This document shows positions 45,166-55,524 of a stretch of DNA of 64,000 nt, in pieces; positions within the stretch are counted from its first letter, which is position 1; every line of letters starts with the position of its first letter. The translations under genes and the position numbers were made by a program. The notes under the pieces are model-generated. The model saw only the letters and a list, made by a program, of their open reading frames with translations. It searched no databases and had not been told where the DNA came from. Where the stretch lies: NCBI GenBank assembly GCA_030762935.1, contig CM060900.1, forward strand, positions 400,305,132 to 400,369,131. Reading direction: 5' to 3'. This stretch comes from Hymenopus coronatus. Lineage: Eukaryota; Arthropoda; Insecta; Mantodea; Hymenopodidae.

Positions 45166-46254
45166 TTTTCTATGATGTGTTTCTGTTATTCGAGCATATG
45201 GTTAAATTTTAAAGCAGTGACTCATCCAAAGTGTTGTGTGAATACGATTTCAGAAAGATATTAGCTAACCGGTTTCTACAACAAGAAGCTACCGATACGG
45301 GTAAAGGCACGGACTAGTGAATGGGAGATCTGTGGTTCAAATCCCTACACAACCGTCCTACGTGATTTGAGTTATTTTCTCTAGAATTTCCTCAGTTCCC
45401 CTAAGCTTGGAACGTTTCTTTGCCAAACTTCCTTTTCTAACTACTATTTCAAATATCACCAGTATCATCGCTTCTGGTGCCATGTGATTAAGAATGGGCG
45501 TTAACACTACTACTACTGCTGACAGCTATCCCTCTCCTCAGAAAGTAAATTACGTGCAACGTTTGATCTTTCAACTAGATTTCCTGGAGCAGTCACAGCT
45601 TATATCCTCTCATGATACCTCTTCTCTGTATATATGGAATATAAACTATCCGGAATATATGGCTCTTGGGAGCTTGAAATACGCAAACTGCTTATAAAGG
45701 CATTTGAATAAAGGTTAATCTTTAAAGGTTATTCTGCAAACACATTGCCAGAGGCAAGATTTTGTGTTAAAATTATTGTAATAAAAACTGTTTTTTTTTC
45801 ACCAATAAACACTCCAGAGAAACTTCTTTCCAGTTCCCTGATGATGGCGACAAAATATGTCGCTGAAAACTTGGAAATCAATTCAACACTTACCTGGCTA
45901 ACGTCCCGAGGAGAAATCATTAATAACCAGCGCCGGGAAAGTTTTTAGTCCTTCACTCTGTATTTTTTCCACAGACTGATTACAATCATAATCTGTTCAC
46001 AACTTTGTTCAATGCTTTTGTAACAATTCTGTCGTATAGTTTCTTTTCGACATTCGCTGCGGCGACGATTACTGCTCGCTACGTACTGCTCGAAACTTAC
46101 TCAATTGTTGCACATGATGCATTTGTAAAGACAAACTGAATTCTGGGCACAATTTATTCCCCTTTTTACGAGGCTGGAAACTTCTAGATGCACCAGACTA
46201 GCATTATCGTGACGGGCTAGACATTCCAGATCTACTTATAGCCTCTTGCCTCAG
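45166..46254. other. Intergenic, no gene seen
   Basis: About 1.1 kb. The frames at 45494-45697 and 45745-45948 are unrecognised. Nothing supported. Confidence 0.5.
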
Positions 46255-47465
46255 AATAGTCCCTGAATAAGGTAGAGACATCATTTATCTTGTTCACCAC
46301 AAGGTACGGCCCTTGCCATGGTTGTTGAAGCTTGGGGCAATATCCCTTTCTCCGGGTTTGGGCGATATTGCCACACCAAATCACTCTGTTGGAAACATCT
46401 GCTGTTGAACCGCCGGTTGTAATGGGTCTTCATCCGATCGCTCGCTATCTGATGTTTTGACGCGGCATCCCATGCATGTCATGAAACCGGTCTACGAGAT
46501 TCTCCAAGAAATCTACTGCTGACTGTTCTGCCCCAGGACTTCCAAACATAATGTTGCTGGCAAACGTAGCTCCCTGCCAGACACCGAACCGGCTCGTGTC
46601 AATCCGGTGGTTTTGGGGTTGAAGAGCGTTAGATCAGCAAGAAAATTGGCACCCTCACGTCCCAATTTCTCTGGTGATTGGCCACAACCTTCCTGAAATG
46701 TTCTTCTAGAGTCCTGGCTCAAAGCTTGTGCCCTGGTTACTGTGCAGCTCCAGCGGTACCCCATAGCGACAAAACAGTTTTTCTACGAGTCAGCTCGTGA
46801 TGGTGTTGGCCTCATGGTTAGGGATGGCGCATCCTCCAGCCTCTTGGTGAAGTAATCCATGGTGACCAATAGATACTTGTTTCCGCTGTCTGACTCAGTG
46901 AATGGCTCAGCTACAGCAATGTCTATGTGTTCTAGAGGTGCTCCCACGTTATAATGCTGAATACGACCCCGGCTCCTGGTCAGTGAGCTGTGATTTACCG
47001 TGCACACACGACGGCACCATATCTCAGCGTCTTCTCGTAGTTTCAGTCAGTAGTATCATTGACGGAGTTTATCGTTGGTTCGGTTGGGTCCCAAATGTCC
47101 CCCCAAAGTCCTCGCATATACTTTATCCGAGACTTCTATATTCTTACCCCTGAGAGGATCAACTGCTCTCTCTGTGTTTTGCGTTCAGGCGACACCCTTA
47201 CCCGGAACAGTACTCCTTCCTTGATCTCCAATGTGTACCATTGGGCCCAGTAGAACTTGTACACTGTACTCCTGAGTGCGATATCCTCCCATCTTGGAAT
47301 AGTCCCTGCCTCCACTTCTCAAAGGGGTAGCCAGCTGCTCCCTCCTCAGTCCCGCACTATCCCATCTAGCTGCAGGCACCGCCGAAATGATAGGGACAAC
47401 TGCGGCGCGCTCTTGCTCCTCAACTTTGGTGTAGTGGCCACAATTCTCTGGGAGACCAACAATAG
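46255..47465 (-). pseudogene. Gypsy/Ty3 LTR-retrotransposon integrase region, degenerate
   Basis: Read from 47465 downwards: a linker ENCGHYTKVEEQERAAV (a CxxC site decayed to CGHY) with WDSAGLRREQLA; then WAQWYTLEIKEGVLF; a zinc-binding region starting GHLGPNRTNDKL at about 47100, broken by two stops, and ending near EIWCRRVC. The core follows with EHIDIAVAEPFTESDSGNKY then LLVTMDYFTK. The second catalytic block reads HSNQG at 46728-46742, where Asp is normal. A deletion next to it appears to remove the catalytic Glu. GRELRLPATL and, at 46260-46440, a GPY/F module (KLQQPWQGPYLVVNKIND) complete it. No reverse transcriptase or LTRs were identified next to it. Confidence 0.88.
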
Positions 47466-48177
47466 TACGAATGTAAAACTCGAAGTAAAAGCATGATCAA
47501 ATAAAGAATAACTGTCATTCTTAGTTTGGAATTTAACATTTTCCCCCTTAGAGGGCCGCGCCATGGCCGATTGTGAAACTCGAATTGAAACCTTGATTAA
47601 ACACCCACACAATTATTGAAGAATGTATACAGTGCATGGCAATGGAAGAATTTAAAAAACAAAAAAAAAACAAAAAAAAAAACAAAAAAAATCTAGATAA
47701 ATGTAGGAAAGCATAAAAAATAAGTATGTAACAATTCTCCTCACAGGGAAAGTGTATTAGTTGATAAAAAATCATGAAGAAGAGTTTTTGAAGCAATTTA
47801 ATGCATTAAATGGGGAAAGTGGTTTATCAATTTTACGACAATTAATCGAGCGGTCGCTTTGTGGCCAGACCACAATCACCTGTATACGTGATTAGCTTGC
47901 GCTTAAGTGACCTCGGTATGTTCCGCTGGCTCACCAACGGTGACTGATCCACTCAAGGTCACCCTTTATCTTCTGTGAATGTCAGCTGACAGTTACTCCC
48001 TTATGCTCGTGCTGCAAATACTAGAGTTTCATCACGTATTTCAAAAGGGAAAGCTTATTCAAATATCTATGTTGCATGTGAGTTACTTTAGAGTGTTGTT
48101 GTCCTTTTCTTGTTATTTGTCCATTGAAATACCTACCAAAAATTTCACGCTTGCGCAAACACATTTTTATGTACGAT
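47466..48177. other. Intergenic, no gene seen
   Basis: Contains an A-rich run near 47660-47690. A 22-bp string at 47555-47576 resembles a SINE-A head but is too short to call. Nothing else supported. Confidence 0.4.
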
Positions 48178-48364
48178 GGCCGCGCCGTGGCTGAATAGCT
48201 AGACCACTCGCTTCTCACCCAAGCGATCACATGTTGGATTTGTGGTGGACAAAGCGGCGCAGGGCGGCGGGGTTTCTTTGGGTTCTCCGGTTTCCCCGTA
48301 CCGCATTCCACCGGTGCTCCAACTTCCTTCCATGTATCATCAGTGTCATCGCCTGCGGTTCCAT
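48178..48364 (+). mobile_element. SINE-A copy, B-box deleted
   Basis: Head GGCCGCGCCGTGGCTGAATA, then a deletion where the B-box would be, followed by ATTTGTGGTGGACAAAGCGG, TTCTCCGGTTTCCCCGTACC, TCCACCGGTGCTCCAACTTC and TCATCGCCTGCGGTTCC. The extreme 3' end is missing. Confidence 0.85.
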
Positions 48365-48508
48365 AGTAATAAAATCGGGTTATGTGCGAGACTTACTTAA
48401 ACGCCAAATCGTGTAGACAGCTTAAGGAAACTTTTCTTGGTATTCCAGTTCAGAGCAGAGATACCTTTAGATGCCTAGTTAATATATTTAGGAACAATAC
48501 ATGTCCTA

Positions 48509-48511
<3 letters not shown>

Positions 48512-48545
<34 letters not shown>
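48512..48545. repeat. (GA)n microsatellite
   Basis: A GA run followed by imperfect GA-rich sequence. Confidence 0.95.
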
Positions 48546-48546
<1 letters not shown>

Positions 48547-48839
48547 GAGAGAGGAAAAACGAAAGAAATAGAAGGAAAAAAAAGGCGAATGTGGTGCACC
48601 ATTCAAACTCTCTCCATCCAAAGAAGACTCTAAGATCTGGTGCACAGTAAGTTGGTGTTTCAGAAACTTCGTTCATATACTGTTTAACCTATAGCATTGA
48701 GAACCTATGAGCGACTGTTGTTGATGAATTACAACCTCATGACGACCAGATATGCCAGGAATGTCGCAATGGAGATGGACACAATTTATAACAATGTTAG
48801 TACTCATTATATTGCCCTTTTCTATTACTCAAGTCATGA

Positions 48840-49560
48840 GTGTGTAACGCGTAATTTTAGAATGTAAAACCTTCCCCGGCGATATAGAGAGGACGCGGAG
48901 CACGGATGTACACGATTCGGACCAGATCATACGAAGGGTATGGCCCAAGCTTCAAGAGGTCGGCGCCGGGCATTTGGAGAGATAAATAGAGATAAGTAGC
49001 TACATCGTCCAACGTTGCCACCAGAAGTTCTATCGTCAGATAGCTAAAATGTTTTGGAAGTTCCCTTCTCCGCGTTTCTAGAACACGCTAAACACATGGA
49101 AATACTTGAAAACTATATAATTGGGTACTCCTTGCGAGCGCTTCAATGAGTGAGTTGTGAGTGCGTTTCCAATGCGATATCAAGTGCTGCCCTACCAGTG
49201 AACTTGTCGCGACAGTTGTGACGTACAGCGAGAGATTGAGACAACTTGTGTTTAATTTTCCAGCGAAACAATCATCCGAAGAAAAGGCTTCTTCATGCGT
49301 ATTTTATTAGGCGTCTAAGTCACGAAGACAAGTGAAGTTAAAGGGAAAAATGAACTAGTTCACATCGGTATGAAGTGACAGTTTGAACTAAACAAGACAG
49401 TGATGGATGAATTAGGTCAAATCAGTGAATTGAGAGTGAGAACTTACCGAAATGGACCAAGTCCGAATATGTATTATGCCGAGCCGTTGATACCGGGAGC
49501 TCTCTTGCATCGGGAAGCAAATGCTTACAGACGAATTCAGATATTCATAACCCTATAAAT
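48840..49560 (+). other. GC-richer non-coding segment upstream of the Patched-related exon
   Basis: This 0.7 kb differs in composition from its AT-rich neighbours. It contains a TATA-like ACTATATAATTG near 49111, followed 30-50 bp on by CTTGCGAGCGCTTCAATGAG and GTGAGTGCG-type strings. It could be a promoter with a 5' non-coding exon for the downstream gene, or an LTR-like remnant. Neither is demonstrated, and no long ORF is present. Confidence 0.25.
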
Positions 49561-50033
49561 TGAAGTGCAGATATTTCTCACCCTAATTATAATTACAGTA
49601 GCCACACACGTTCTTCCTTAATTATGTTGGAGATGATTTCATCTCGCCATTACACATCTCTCATAGTTTTTTTAAGGACATTTACATTAACACTCATAAA
49701 CTCTTCATGGACAAGTAAATAAAACCATGGTTCGTTTGCAAAATAAAGTTAAACGCGGATCAATAAAGCAATCATCAACATTATCCAGCAAGTGACAGTA
49801 AAGCTTCTACAGCCATGGCATATGTAGTTTTAAGCATAACAAACAAAATATGTCAGTTTTGGTTGAAAACGTACATATTCTCAGTAATAAGCATTTTTAA
49901 AGAGCAAAATACTTCCATAGATCCTTTCTTTAATTTATCGTGTAAACAAAATTTCTTCTAAAAATTGCGTTATTTGCTTTATTGTGACTTCAATGATTTT
50001 ATTGTGTTTTATTTTATTTGTTTATTTTTTCAG

Positions 50034-50280
50034 GCTGGGTTCCAATGTCGGAAGATACCCGTTTCGTTTTGTTTCTCCAATGCTGGTGATAGCGGTAGTC
50101 CTTTTATTTGGGCTGTTTAAGTTCAAGAATGAGACAAACGTAATGCATCTGTACTTACCAGAAACGTCACGAGTCAGAATTGACGCAGCTCAGATGCAAA
50201 AGCACTTCGGGAACACTTTCCGGCAGGAAAGTATTATCCTAACAGCACCGAATGTACTAACGCCGAATATCCTCTCTTTC
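50034..50280 (+). CDS. Internal exon of a Patched-domain-containing (Ptr/PTCHD-type) protein
   Basis: A 247-bp exon is bounded by a strong acceptor (pyrimidine-rich tract ending TTTTTTCAG at 50033) and a canonical donor GTAAGTATC at 50281. The first base completes a codon started in the previous exon. The product begins LGSNVGRYPF, has one hydrophobic segment (FVSPMLVIAVVLLFGLF, about residues 10-30), then an extracellular-type stretch with LYLPETSRVRIDAAQMQKHF and ESIILTAPNVLTPNILSF. This order matches the N-terminus of Patched-related proteins: short cytoplasmic part, first transmembrane helix, start of the first luminal/extracellular domain with the ILTAxNVLTP motif. Patched relatives are multi-pass RND-type membrane proteins acting in sterol/lipid handling or Hedgehog-type signalling; the specific role here is unknown. 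No other exons were recognised in the window. Confidence 0.85.
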
Positions 50281-50429
50281 GTAAGTATCAATTGTTTTCT
50301 TCTGAATGTAGAGTTAGTGTAATTTTATGTATACTCGTTTTCCTAACATTATAGTCCTCAAACCAACATGCTTGATTTCATACTTTATCTCTATGAATAT
50401 GAATAGGTCCACCTCGAAGGAGCACTTCG
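50281..50429 (+). other. Start of intron after the Patched-related exon
   Basis: Begins with the consensus donor GTAAGT. The intron presumably continues through the SINE-E copies and R1 repeats beyond, because no following exon was found before 64000. Confidence 0.5.
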
Positions 50430-50950
50430 CTCACTTCGATCTAAGGCGGAACGTTTGTTAGTACCAACACCCTCCAGATAAAACGGAACAGCTTTTGGAG
50501 GCTATAGGCCGAAGGCAGACAGGTCATAGAGGCACGCAGAGGTCCCTAACGATTGTAAGCTTCAAAACTTTATACTGCTCAGAGAAGGCTTCCCTCTGGT
50601 AGAGTTAGGGAGGATTCGACCCACCTTAGGTGCCTCAAAAATAGCCGCCATTTGGTAGGGTCGAGAAAATTATTCCAGTAAGCAAGCATCTGCGTCACTT
50701 CTCCAAAACCAACTGACTTCTCAGCACCAAAGCCCACCTGAAACATGAAGAGGGAAACGAAATGGTAGGAATAGGGGGAAAGAATATACGTGATATACAA
50801 GAGGAACCGCCCACCATTCACCTTTCAACAGGGAAAACTACCAGGAGAGAAAAAAAAAGTTGTCAGAATGGCGGACTCCAGGAATCAAGCCCAGGACCTC
50901 CTGAATGCGAGTCCCACACTTAGCGGAGCCAACAAGCTCGGCTTGTAATG
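50430..50950 (-). mobile_element. SINE-E copy
   Basis: On the minus strand: head TTGGCTCCGCTAAGTGTGGG, ACTCGCATTCAGGAGGTCCT with GGGCTTGATTCCTGG (B-box-like), TATATCACGTATATTCTTTC, CATGTTTCAGGTGGGCTTTG, and towards the 3' side CAATCGTTAGGGACCTCTGC. The reverse open frame 50579-50821 falls inside it. Confidence 0.6.
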
Positions 50951-51574
50951 CTTAAGGGTTGGTTGTACAAATTTGGAATAAACCCCTGTTAGATGTTATT
51001 TCGCAGTTTGACCCTAAATTGCGTTGTGCGATGCTGGAATAGAGCGTATAAATGGTATACGCTAGTCGATGCTTTTTTGGGACGATAACTTGTTATTCCG
51101 AGTTAAAAAGAAAATGACTACTCGGGTACTCGACAAAAAATGTTCCGTTAAAGATTAATCTCTTTACAAATATACTCTCCTGAGAACCAAAACATTTAAG
51201 ACAATAATAAGTTACCTGATAAATGAAATCGATCAAATGAGATTAAAGTTATGAAAGATATCGCGATGGGATGATTTGGATTATTGAGAACATATTATAG
51301 GCAAATAGATAAAAATGAGATTAAACAAACTTATTATTTAAAACAGAATAATGTACTTTGAATAAGTGCATTATTTTATGGAAACAGTGCGGTTAAATAC
51401 AACCAAAGATAAACCAAAATACAGTGCAGGAAATCACTAGTACGTGCATATCGAAGTAAAGCCTGAGATTAAGGTATTATCAACAAAACAAACTATTTGT
51501 AAAGTAAATATCAGTACGAGAAACAACTTTGGACAAGTAACAGTCACCAGTTCACGGAGGGAACACTTACACCT
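50951..51574. other. Probable intronic sequence, no gene seen
   Basis: About 0.6 kb of AT-rich sequence. Confidence 0.4.
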
Positions 51575-51945
51575 CTTTCAGCGGATCTTTTGTGTCTGCT
51601 CCTCCTAGAGAAATGGATGTGGGGAAGGAACCACAGGAGACGAGTGGGCTACATGCCGACAGAGACGCGAGGAGTTCCCTAATAGTTCCAAGCTTGACCA
51701 TTTGGCCACATGAGGGTCGTTCTGAAACGGGTAACACGAGTAGCAGTGGAGGCTCGACAGGCTTCCTTTTTGATGGGCCGTGAAACAATTTCAAATTACA
51801 AGCCCCTGCGCCATCTGCCCCGTATCGGGAGTGTAGGGAACAATATTTTCTAGAGAAAAATTCCCACCCTCCAGCCGGAAAACAAACCTGGGACCTCTCG
51901 CACAACAGTTAGTTGCTCAACTGACCGAACTATGGGGCCAACTCT
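51575..51945 (-). mobile_element. SINE-E related copy
   Basis: On the minus strand: head GGTCAGTTGAGCAACTAACT with GGTCCCAGGTTTG, then ACCCGTTTCAGAACGACCCT and CTTGGAACTATTAGGGAACT with CCTCGCGTCTCTGTCGG. The head differs from other SINE-E copies while the 3' part agrees, suggesting a subfamily or a fused element. Confidence 0.45.
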
Positions 51946-52182
51946 ATTATATTCTTGAAATGAGAAATTGCATCATATCGTCAGAAGTATATTGATACCA
52001 GATTGGTAAAGTATTTCTGACGTAACCTACATTTGACGGAATTCGTGAAGTTAACGGGTGATGTGGTTGAATTTCCATATATATTCATCCTAGCATTTAT
52101 TTCTGATTCAAACAAACCAGACTATATTATTACTTTCCATTGTAACTTTGAGTGAATATAATTAGCAGAGCTAGGAAGCTGT

Positions 52183-52433
52183 TGTTTTTTTTTATATAAA
52201 AATACAGTTCCGGAGGCTTGTCAGGACTGTGGCGCTGCATTCCTTTTTTACCTCTTTTTCTAGTTTATAAATTTCCTTAGTTGACCTATTCGTTTTCCTT
52301 TTATGCATACATTCACAAACACATTTACAAACACAGAAACACCCATGCTCAAGGTGGGACTCGAACCCACGATCCCGTGCGCCGCGAAGCACCAAAGCGA
52401 GACGCTTTAGCGAGCGCGGCTACGGAGACCGGC
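52183..52433 (-). mobile_element. SINE-B copy
   Basis: On the minus strand: GCCGGTCTCCGTAGCCGCGC, CTCGCTAAAGCGTCTCGCTT, B-box GGTTCGAGTCCC, TGTTTGTAAATGTGTTTGTG, then CTGACAAGCCTCCGGAACTG and a poly-A tail (poly-T at 52183-52192). Confidence 0.88.
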
Positions 52434-52452
52434 AATAATTTTCATGACAAAG

Positions 52453-52859
52453 AATTAATGTTATTATTTGGATATTATTTTACATTCAATCAGTAAATAT
52501 TACAATCCATATTATAATTGAAGTTCGTACCGTTCGCCGTCCCGTCATATAGGTTGCAACCAGGTGTTTCGCCGCATCAGAGCAAATCATAGAAAACAAC
52601 GCACGATGGAGAGGTAAACAAAGCTGTTGTCAAGTAAACAGTACTGTTTCCAGAGAACAAAAATGATCTACAAGACATTCCTAAATGCACACCTATTTAG
52701 ATAATTATGTACAACATACAAATTGTTGCTCATACACAGGCTGAGCTACTGATTTCCTTCTTTACATATGTACATTATGAAAACACCCCAGCAATTATAA
52801 TATGGATTGTAATATTTACTGATTGAATTTAAAATAATATCCAAATAATAACATTAATT
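52453..52859. repeat. Fold-back repeat with 68-bp arms
   Basis: Positions 52453-52520 and 52792-52859 are reverse complements over 68 bp with a single mismatch (arm starts AATTAATGTTATTATTTGGA and ends CATATTATAATTG). The central loop of 271 bp has no ORF of note. The near-perfect arms in otherwise decayed surroundings suggest a recent element, a MITE-like fold-back or a local inversion duplication. Confidence 0.92.
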
Positions 52860-53400
52860 TCTTAAACATCTTAAGATTCTTACTAGGTAAAACCCAGAGC
52901 AGGAATGAAACTAAATCTTTACTCATCTGCAGTCGTATTACTGAAAACAGTAATGTACTTCTGAAGCCTTTCAAGTTAAAACTCATTCTACGTTCCGACA
53001 AGTAAGATTTATAATGCGAAGAAGTTCGTTTCACTTCGCATAATGTCATCAGGGCATATTTGAAATATTTTTTCAGATCCGTATCAGTATCACCAAGCAA
53101 ATACCATTTGTTATGATTTAAAAGTGCAGGTTGTATGCGATATATCACTCTAAACTCTGTATTCCTTTCAATTACGCTTTTCATTTTCATCTTTAATTCA
53201 GGTAGGATGCTCGTGGATTACTAAATCTGTATTGGCAGTTCTACATGCAGCGTAGATACAGTCTGCTTCATACCTCTGGACTGTAACAGTGTGGGCAAAT
53301 TTTTGAACAAATTTGCAATCAACAATATATTTCTATGAAGTAGTTCTGCTACTAGACGATTGCCATTTTGTATAGCAGAACTGCCACTGGTTTCTAAATA
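52860..53400 (-). pseudogene. Unidentified protein-like remnant
   Basis: From about 53400 down, one frame reads FVQKFAHTVTVQRYEADCIY and ACRTANTDLVIHEHPT. After a one-base shift at about 53200 a second frame continues with KMKMKSVIERNTEFRVIYRI, WYLLGDTDTDLKKYFKYALM and LSERRMSFNLKGF, open to 52816. Composition is protein-like and both frames join at one point, so this is probably a decayed or spliced coding segment. I do not recognise the family. The last 15 or so codons run into the fold-back arm. Confidence 0.4.
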
Positions 53401-53726
53401 AGCACGCGAATAAGTACATTGCTAGAAAATTTATTATGGTTGTAAAAAATTGGTTTTGCTCAAATTTGAGCAGAACAAGGGGTTATTCGAACGCCCTCCT
53501 CCTTACCGACATGGTTCTGTATCGTGCAGTGATACCTGTTTTGCAGTAATGGGTTGCGCTCTATGTTGACCTTTGCTCGCGCTAGTAGCGCCGCATGATA
53601 TTGCAAAACCTGGCCGCTCTTACTCTGCATAAGGAAATCGGTACGAACTTCCTAGCTCTGATAATTAGTTACATGAAACCACTGCTACGTTTCTGTTGGT
53701 CCTCTTTTTTCAGAATTAGATTATTT

Positions 53727-53952
53727 ATGGACGCTCTTGAACTACTATGATTCTCAGCGTCCCATTACATAGTGGGCATGAAGGACTGCTTAAATTTGCT
53801 CAGAGGCCTCTTTGTCGTATTTTAGGTTATTTTACGTCCCGCAAATCCTCGACACGGGACCGTCAGCTTTACTTCCCTTCCTAAGGATTTTTACGCCCTA
53901 AAAACATCCATCGATATCCTCTGGGTTTGAATCCGCGACCTTTGGAACCAAC
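53727..53952 (-). mobile_element. SINE-C copy, 5'-decayed
   Basis: On the minus strand: GGTTCAAACCC-like GGATTCAAACCC, ATGGATGTTTTTAGGGCGTA, AATCCTTAGGAAGGGAAGTA, GGTCCCGTGTCGAGGATTTG, and the 3' end with GGGACGCTGAGAATCATAGT and AGAGCGTCCATAAATA. Confidence 0.82.
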
Positions 53953-54199
53953 TTCCTTCTTCAAATTCCATATTAGTATTGCGCCATTAGCTGAGTGACC
54001 AAATTTAAACTGGAATTAATTTCTTTGGTTTAGTTATGTATTTACTGAACAGTGCTATTGACTCTTAATATGCGCTTACTCGTCCTCCACAGACGAGGAA
54101 TAAAACTGCATAGATGTTAGCTGATCACTGTGCTAAGTTCTTAATTTATTTATTTTATATTTTCTTACCTACGTACTTATAGTCAGCAGGGAATTAGAA
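53953..54199. other. Unassigned spacer
   Basis: No gene or recognisable repeat in this short AT-rich stretch. Confidence 0.4.
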
Positions 54200-54690
54200 C
54201 TAAGATTAGGGTTACTCTCGAAAGGGGTAACCCCAGGAAGGAAGGAATGAAGGGAGAGACCTGAAGGGAAACCAGGTCCGGATGTCGACGGGCACAAACA
54301 TAGACGACGTCACAAACGGTTCCAAATTGAACGCTTCCAACGCCGCCTGGGCACAACCTATAAGCTTCCGGGGTTTCTTCTAAATAGCCCTAGCCTGAAA
54401 AAATCCAGAGACTTGTCCCGATAGAGCGGTATTGCGACGACGCCACAAATAAACCTGTACAGTGCGCAAGCCAACATCCAGCCGCAACCCACTGAACGCC
54501 GTCCTCTGGATCTTCAACCCTGAAACAAACAAAAGGGAAGTGTCGGGAATAAGAAATAAGTAAAGGAAATTCGGGGGAGGGGTGGTATTCAACCTTCCCA
54601 AAATACCCTTGGCGACCCACGGGAATCGAATTAACGAACTTCCGAATGCGAGTCGCACACGTTACCATGGCGCCCCTCGCTCGGTGTAAG
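54200..54690 (-). mobile_element. SINE-E copy
   Basis: On the minus strand: head GGGGCGCCATGGTAACGTGT with GCGACTCGCATTCGGAAGTT and ATTCGATTCCCGTGGG (B-box-like), AATTTCCTTTACTTATTTCT, TTTGTTTCAGGGTTGAAGAT and TCAATTTGGAACCGTTTGTG. The reverse frames 54380-54725 follow this repeat. Confidence 0.6.
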
Positions 54691-54965
54691 TAGAGAATGT
54701 GTTGTTTTTCACTCAAAAGTTCCATTTCGAGATTTCATTCCAACCATATGCTTTGAGGCTCCCTAAACCAAAAAAGTATATTTTTAGACATAAGTCTATG
54801 TGTGGCATGTGCGCCTGTATACAGCATAACTCAAAAACGAAATTTCCAAAAATACCTAAGTTGATATATAGATTCAGTATCTTCCGGAGTTGTGACGCGA
54901 AGATTTTTAAGAAAATTTCCCGCCTGAAACAACGCTTTACATGGAAGACGTTTTGTAAGCTTCGG

Positions 54966-55023
<58 letters not shown>

Positions 55024-55300
55024 GGTTTTTATGCCTTGCGGTTTAATAATTATCTAAAATTATGCAAAATTCCCATACACGCAAAATAAATAATACATAT
55101 TCGTAAGGTATTGTGAATATTCAGTTGCTTCTCGACATCTAGTGGAAAGGATGTGAAATTTCTAGGCCAGTATAATATAGCGATTAGGTTTTAAACATCT
55201 GAATATCGAGTCGGTTTCCTCTATCTACCTTATGACTTCAATGAAATACGTACTGAAGCTATTTCTGCAAGTCAGTTGGAGAATGTAATGGCGTATCGGT
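54690..55300 (+). repeat. R1 repeat, copy 12
   Basis: Contains CGAGATTTCATTCCAACCAT, a decayed dyad near 54845, GTTGTGACGCGAAGATTTTT, a (CA)n run and a diverged 3' part with ATATCGAGTCGGTTTCCTCT shared with copy 10. Confidence 0.65.
54968..55021. repeat. (CA)n microsatellite
   Basis: About 26 CA units within R1 copy 12. Confidence 0.97.
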
Positions 55301-55304
55301 ATGT

Positions 55305-55415
55305 TACCATGGTAGCTCAGTGGTTAGAGCAACTGGATGGAAACCAGGAGATGGTTCTAATTCCGCCTATACATTCCATTCTTCAGTCTGACTCTACCTG
55401 TCCAACCACTTCTGA
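55305..55415 (+). mobile_element. SINE-D copy, tRNA-like head intact
   Basis: Head TACCATGGTAGCTCAGTGGT then TAGAGCAACTGG (A-box region), GGTTCTAATTCC (B-box) and CATTCTTCAGTCTGACTCTA with CCTGTCC. The head could fold like a tRNA. The CAGTCTGAxTCTACCT tail joins it to the two other SINE-D copies. Confidence 0.75.
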
Positions 55416-55524
55416 AAAGTTTTATTTCGAATGTCATGACATTAACACAAAAATAAGATTTCTAAGAGCTATATAAATATAAACGACGAGAATTGGAAAT
55501 GACTGTAACACATCAGCTATTTAC

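Noticed and set aside
47555..47576. SINE-A head
   Set aside because: Only about 22 bp match and no body follows, so it is too short to call.
51750..51770. hAT-like terminus CAGTGGAGGCTCG
   Set aside because: Lies within a SINE-E related copy, with no matching 8-bp duplication or partner terminus found.
55305..55380. A true tRNA gene at the SINE-D head
   Set aside because: The acceptor stem does not close cleanly and the same tail follows it in three loci, so it is a SINE head.
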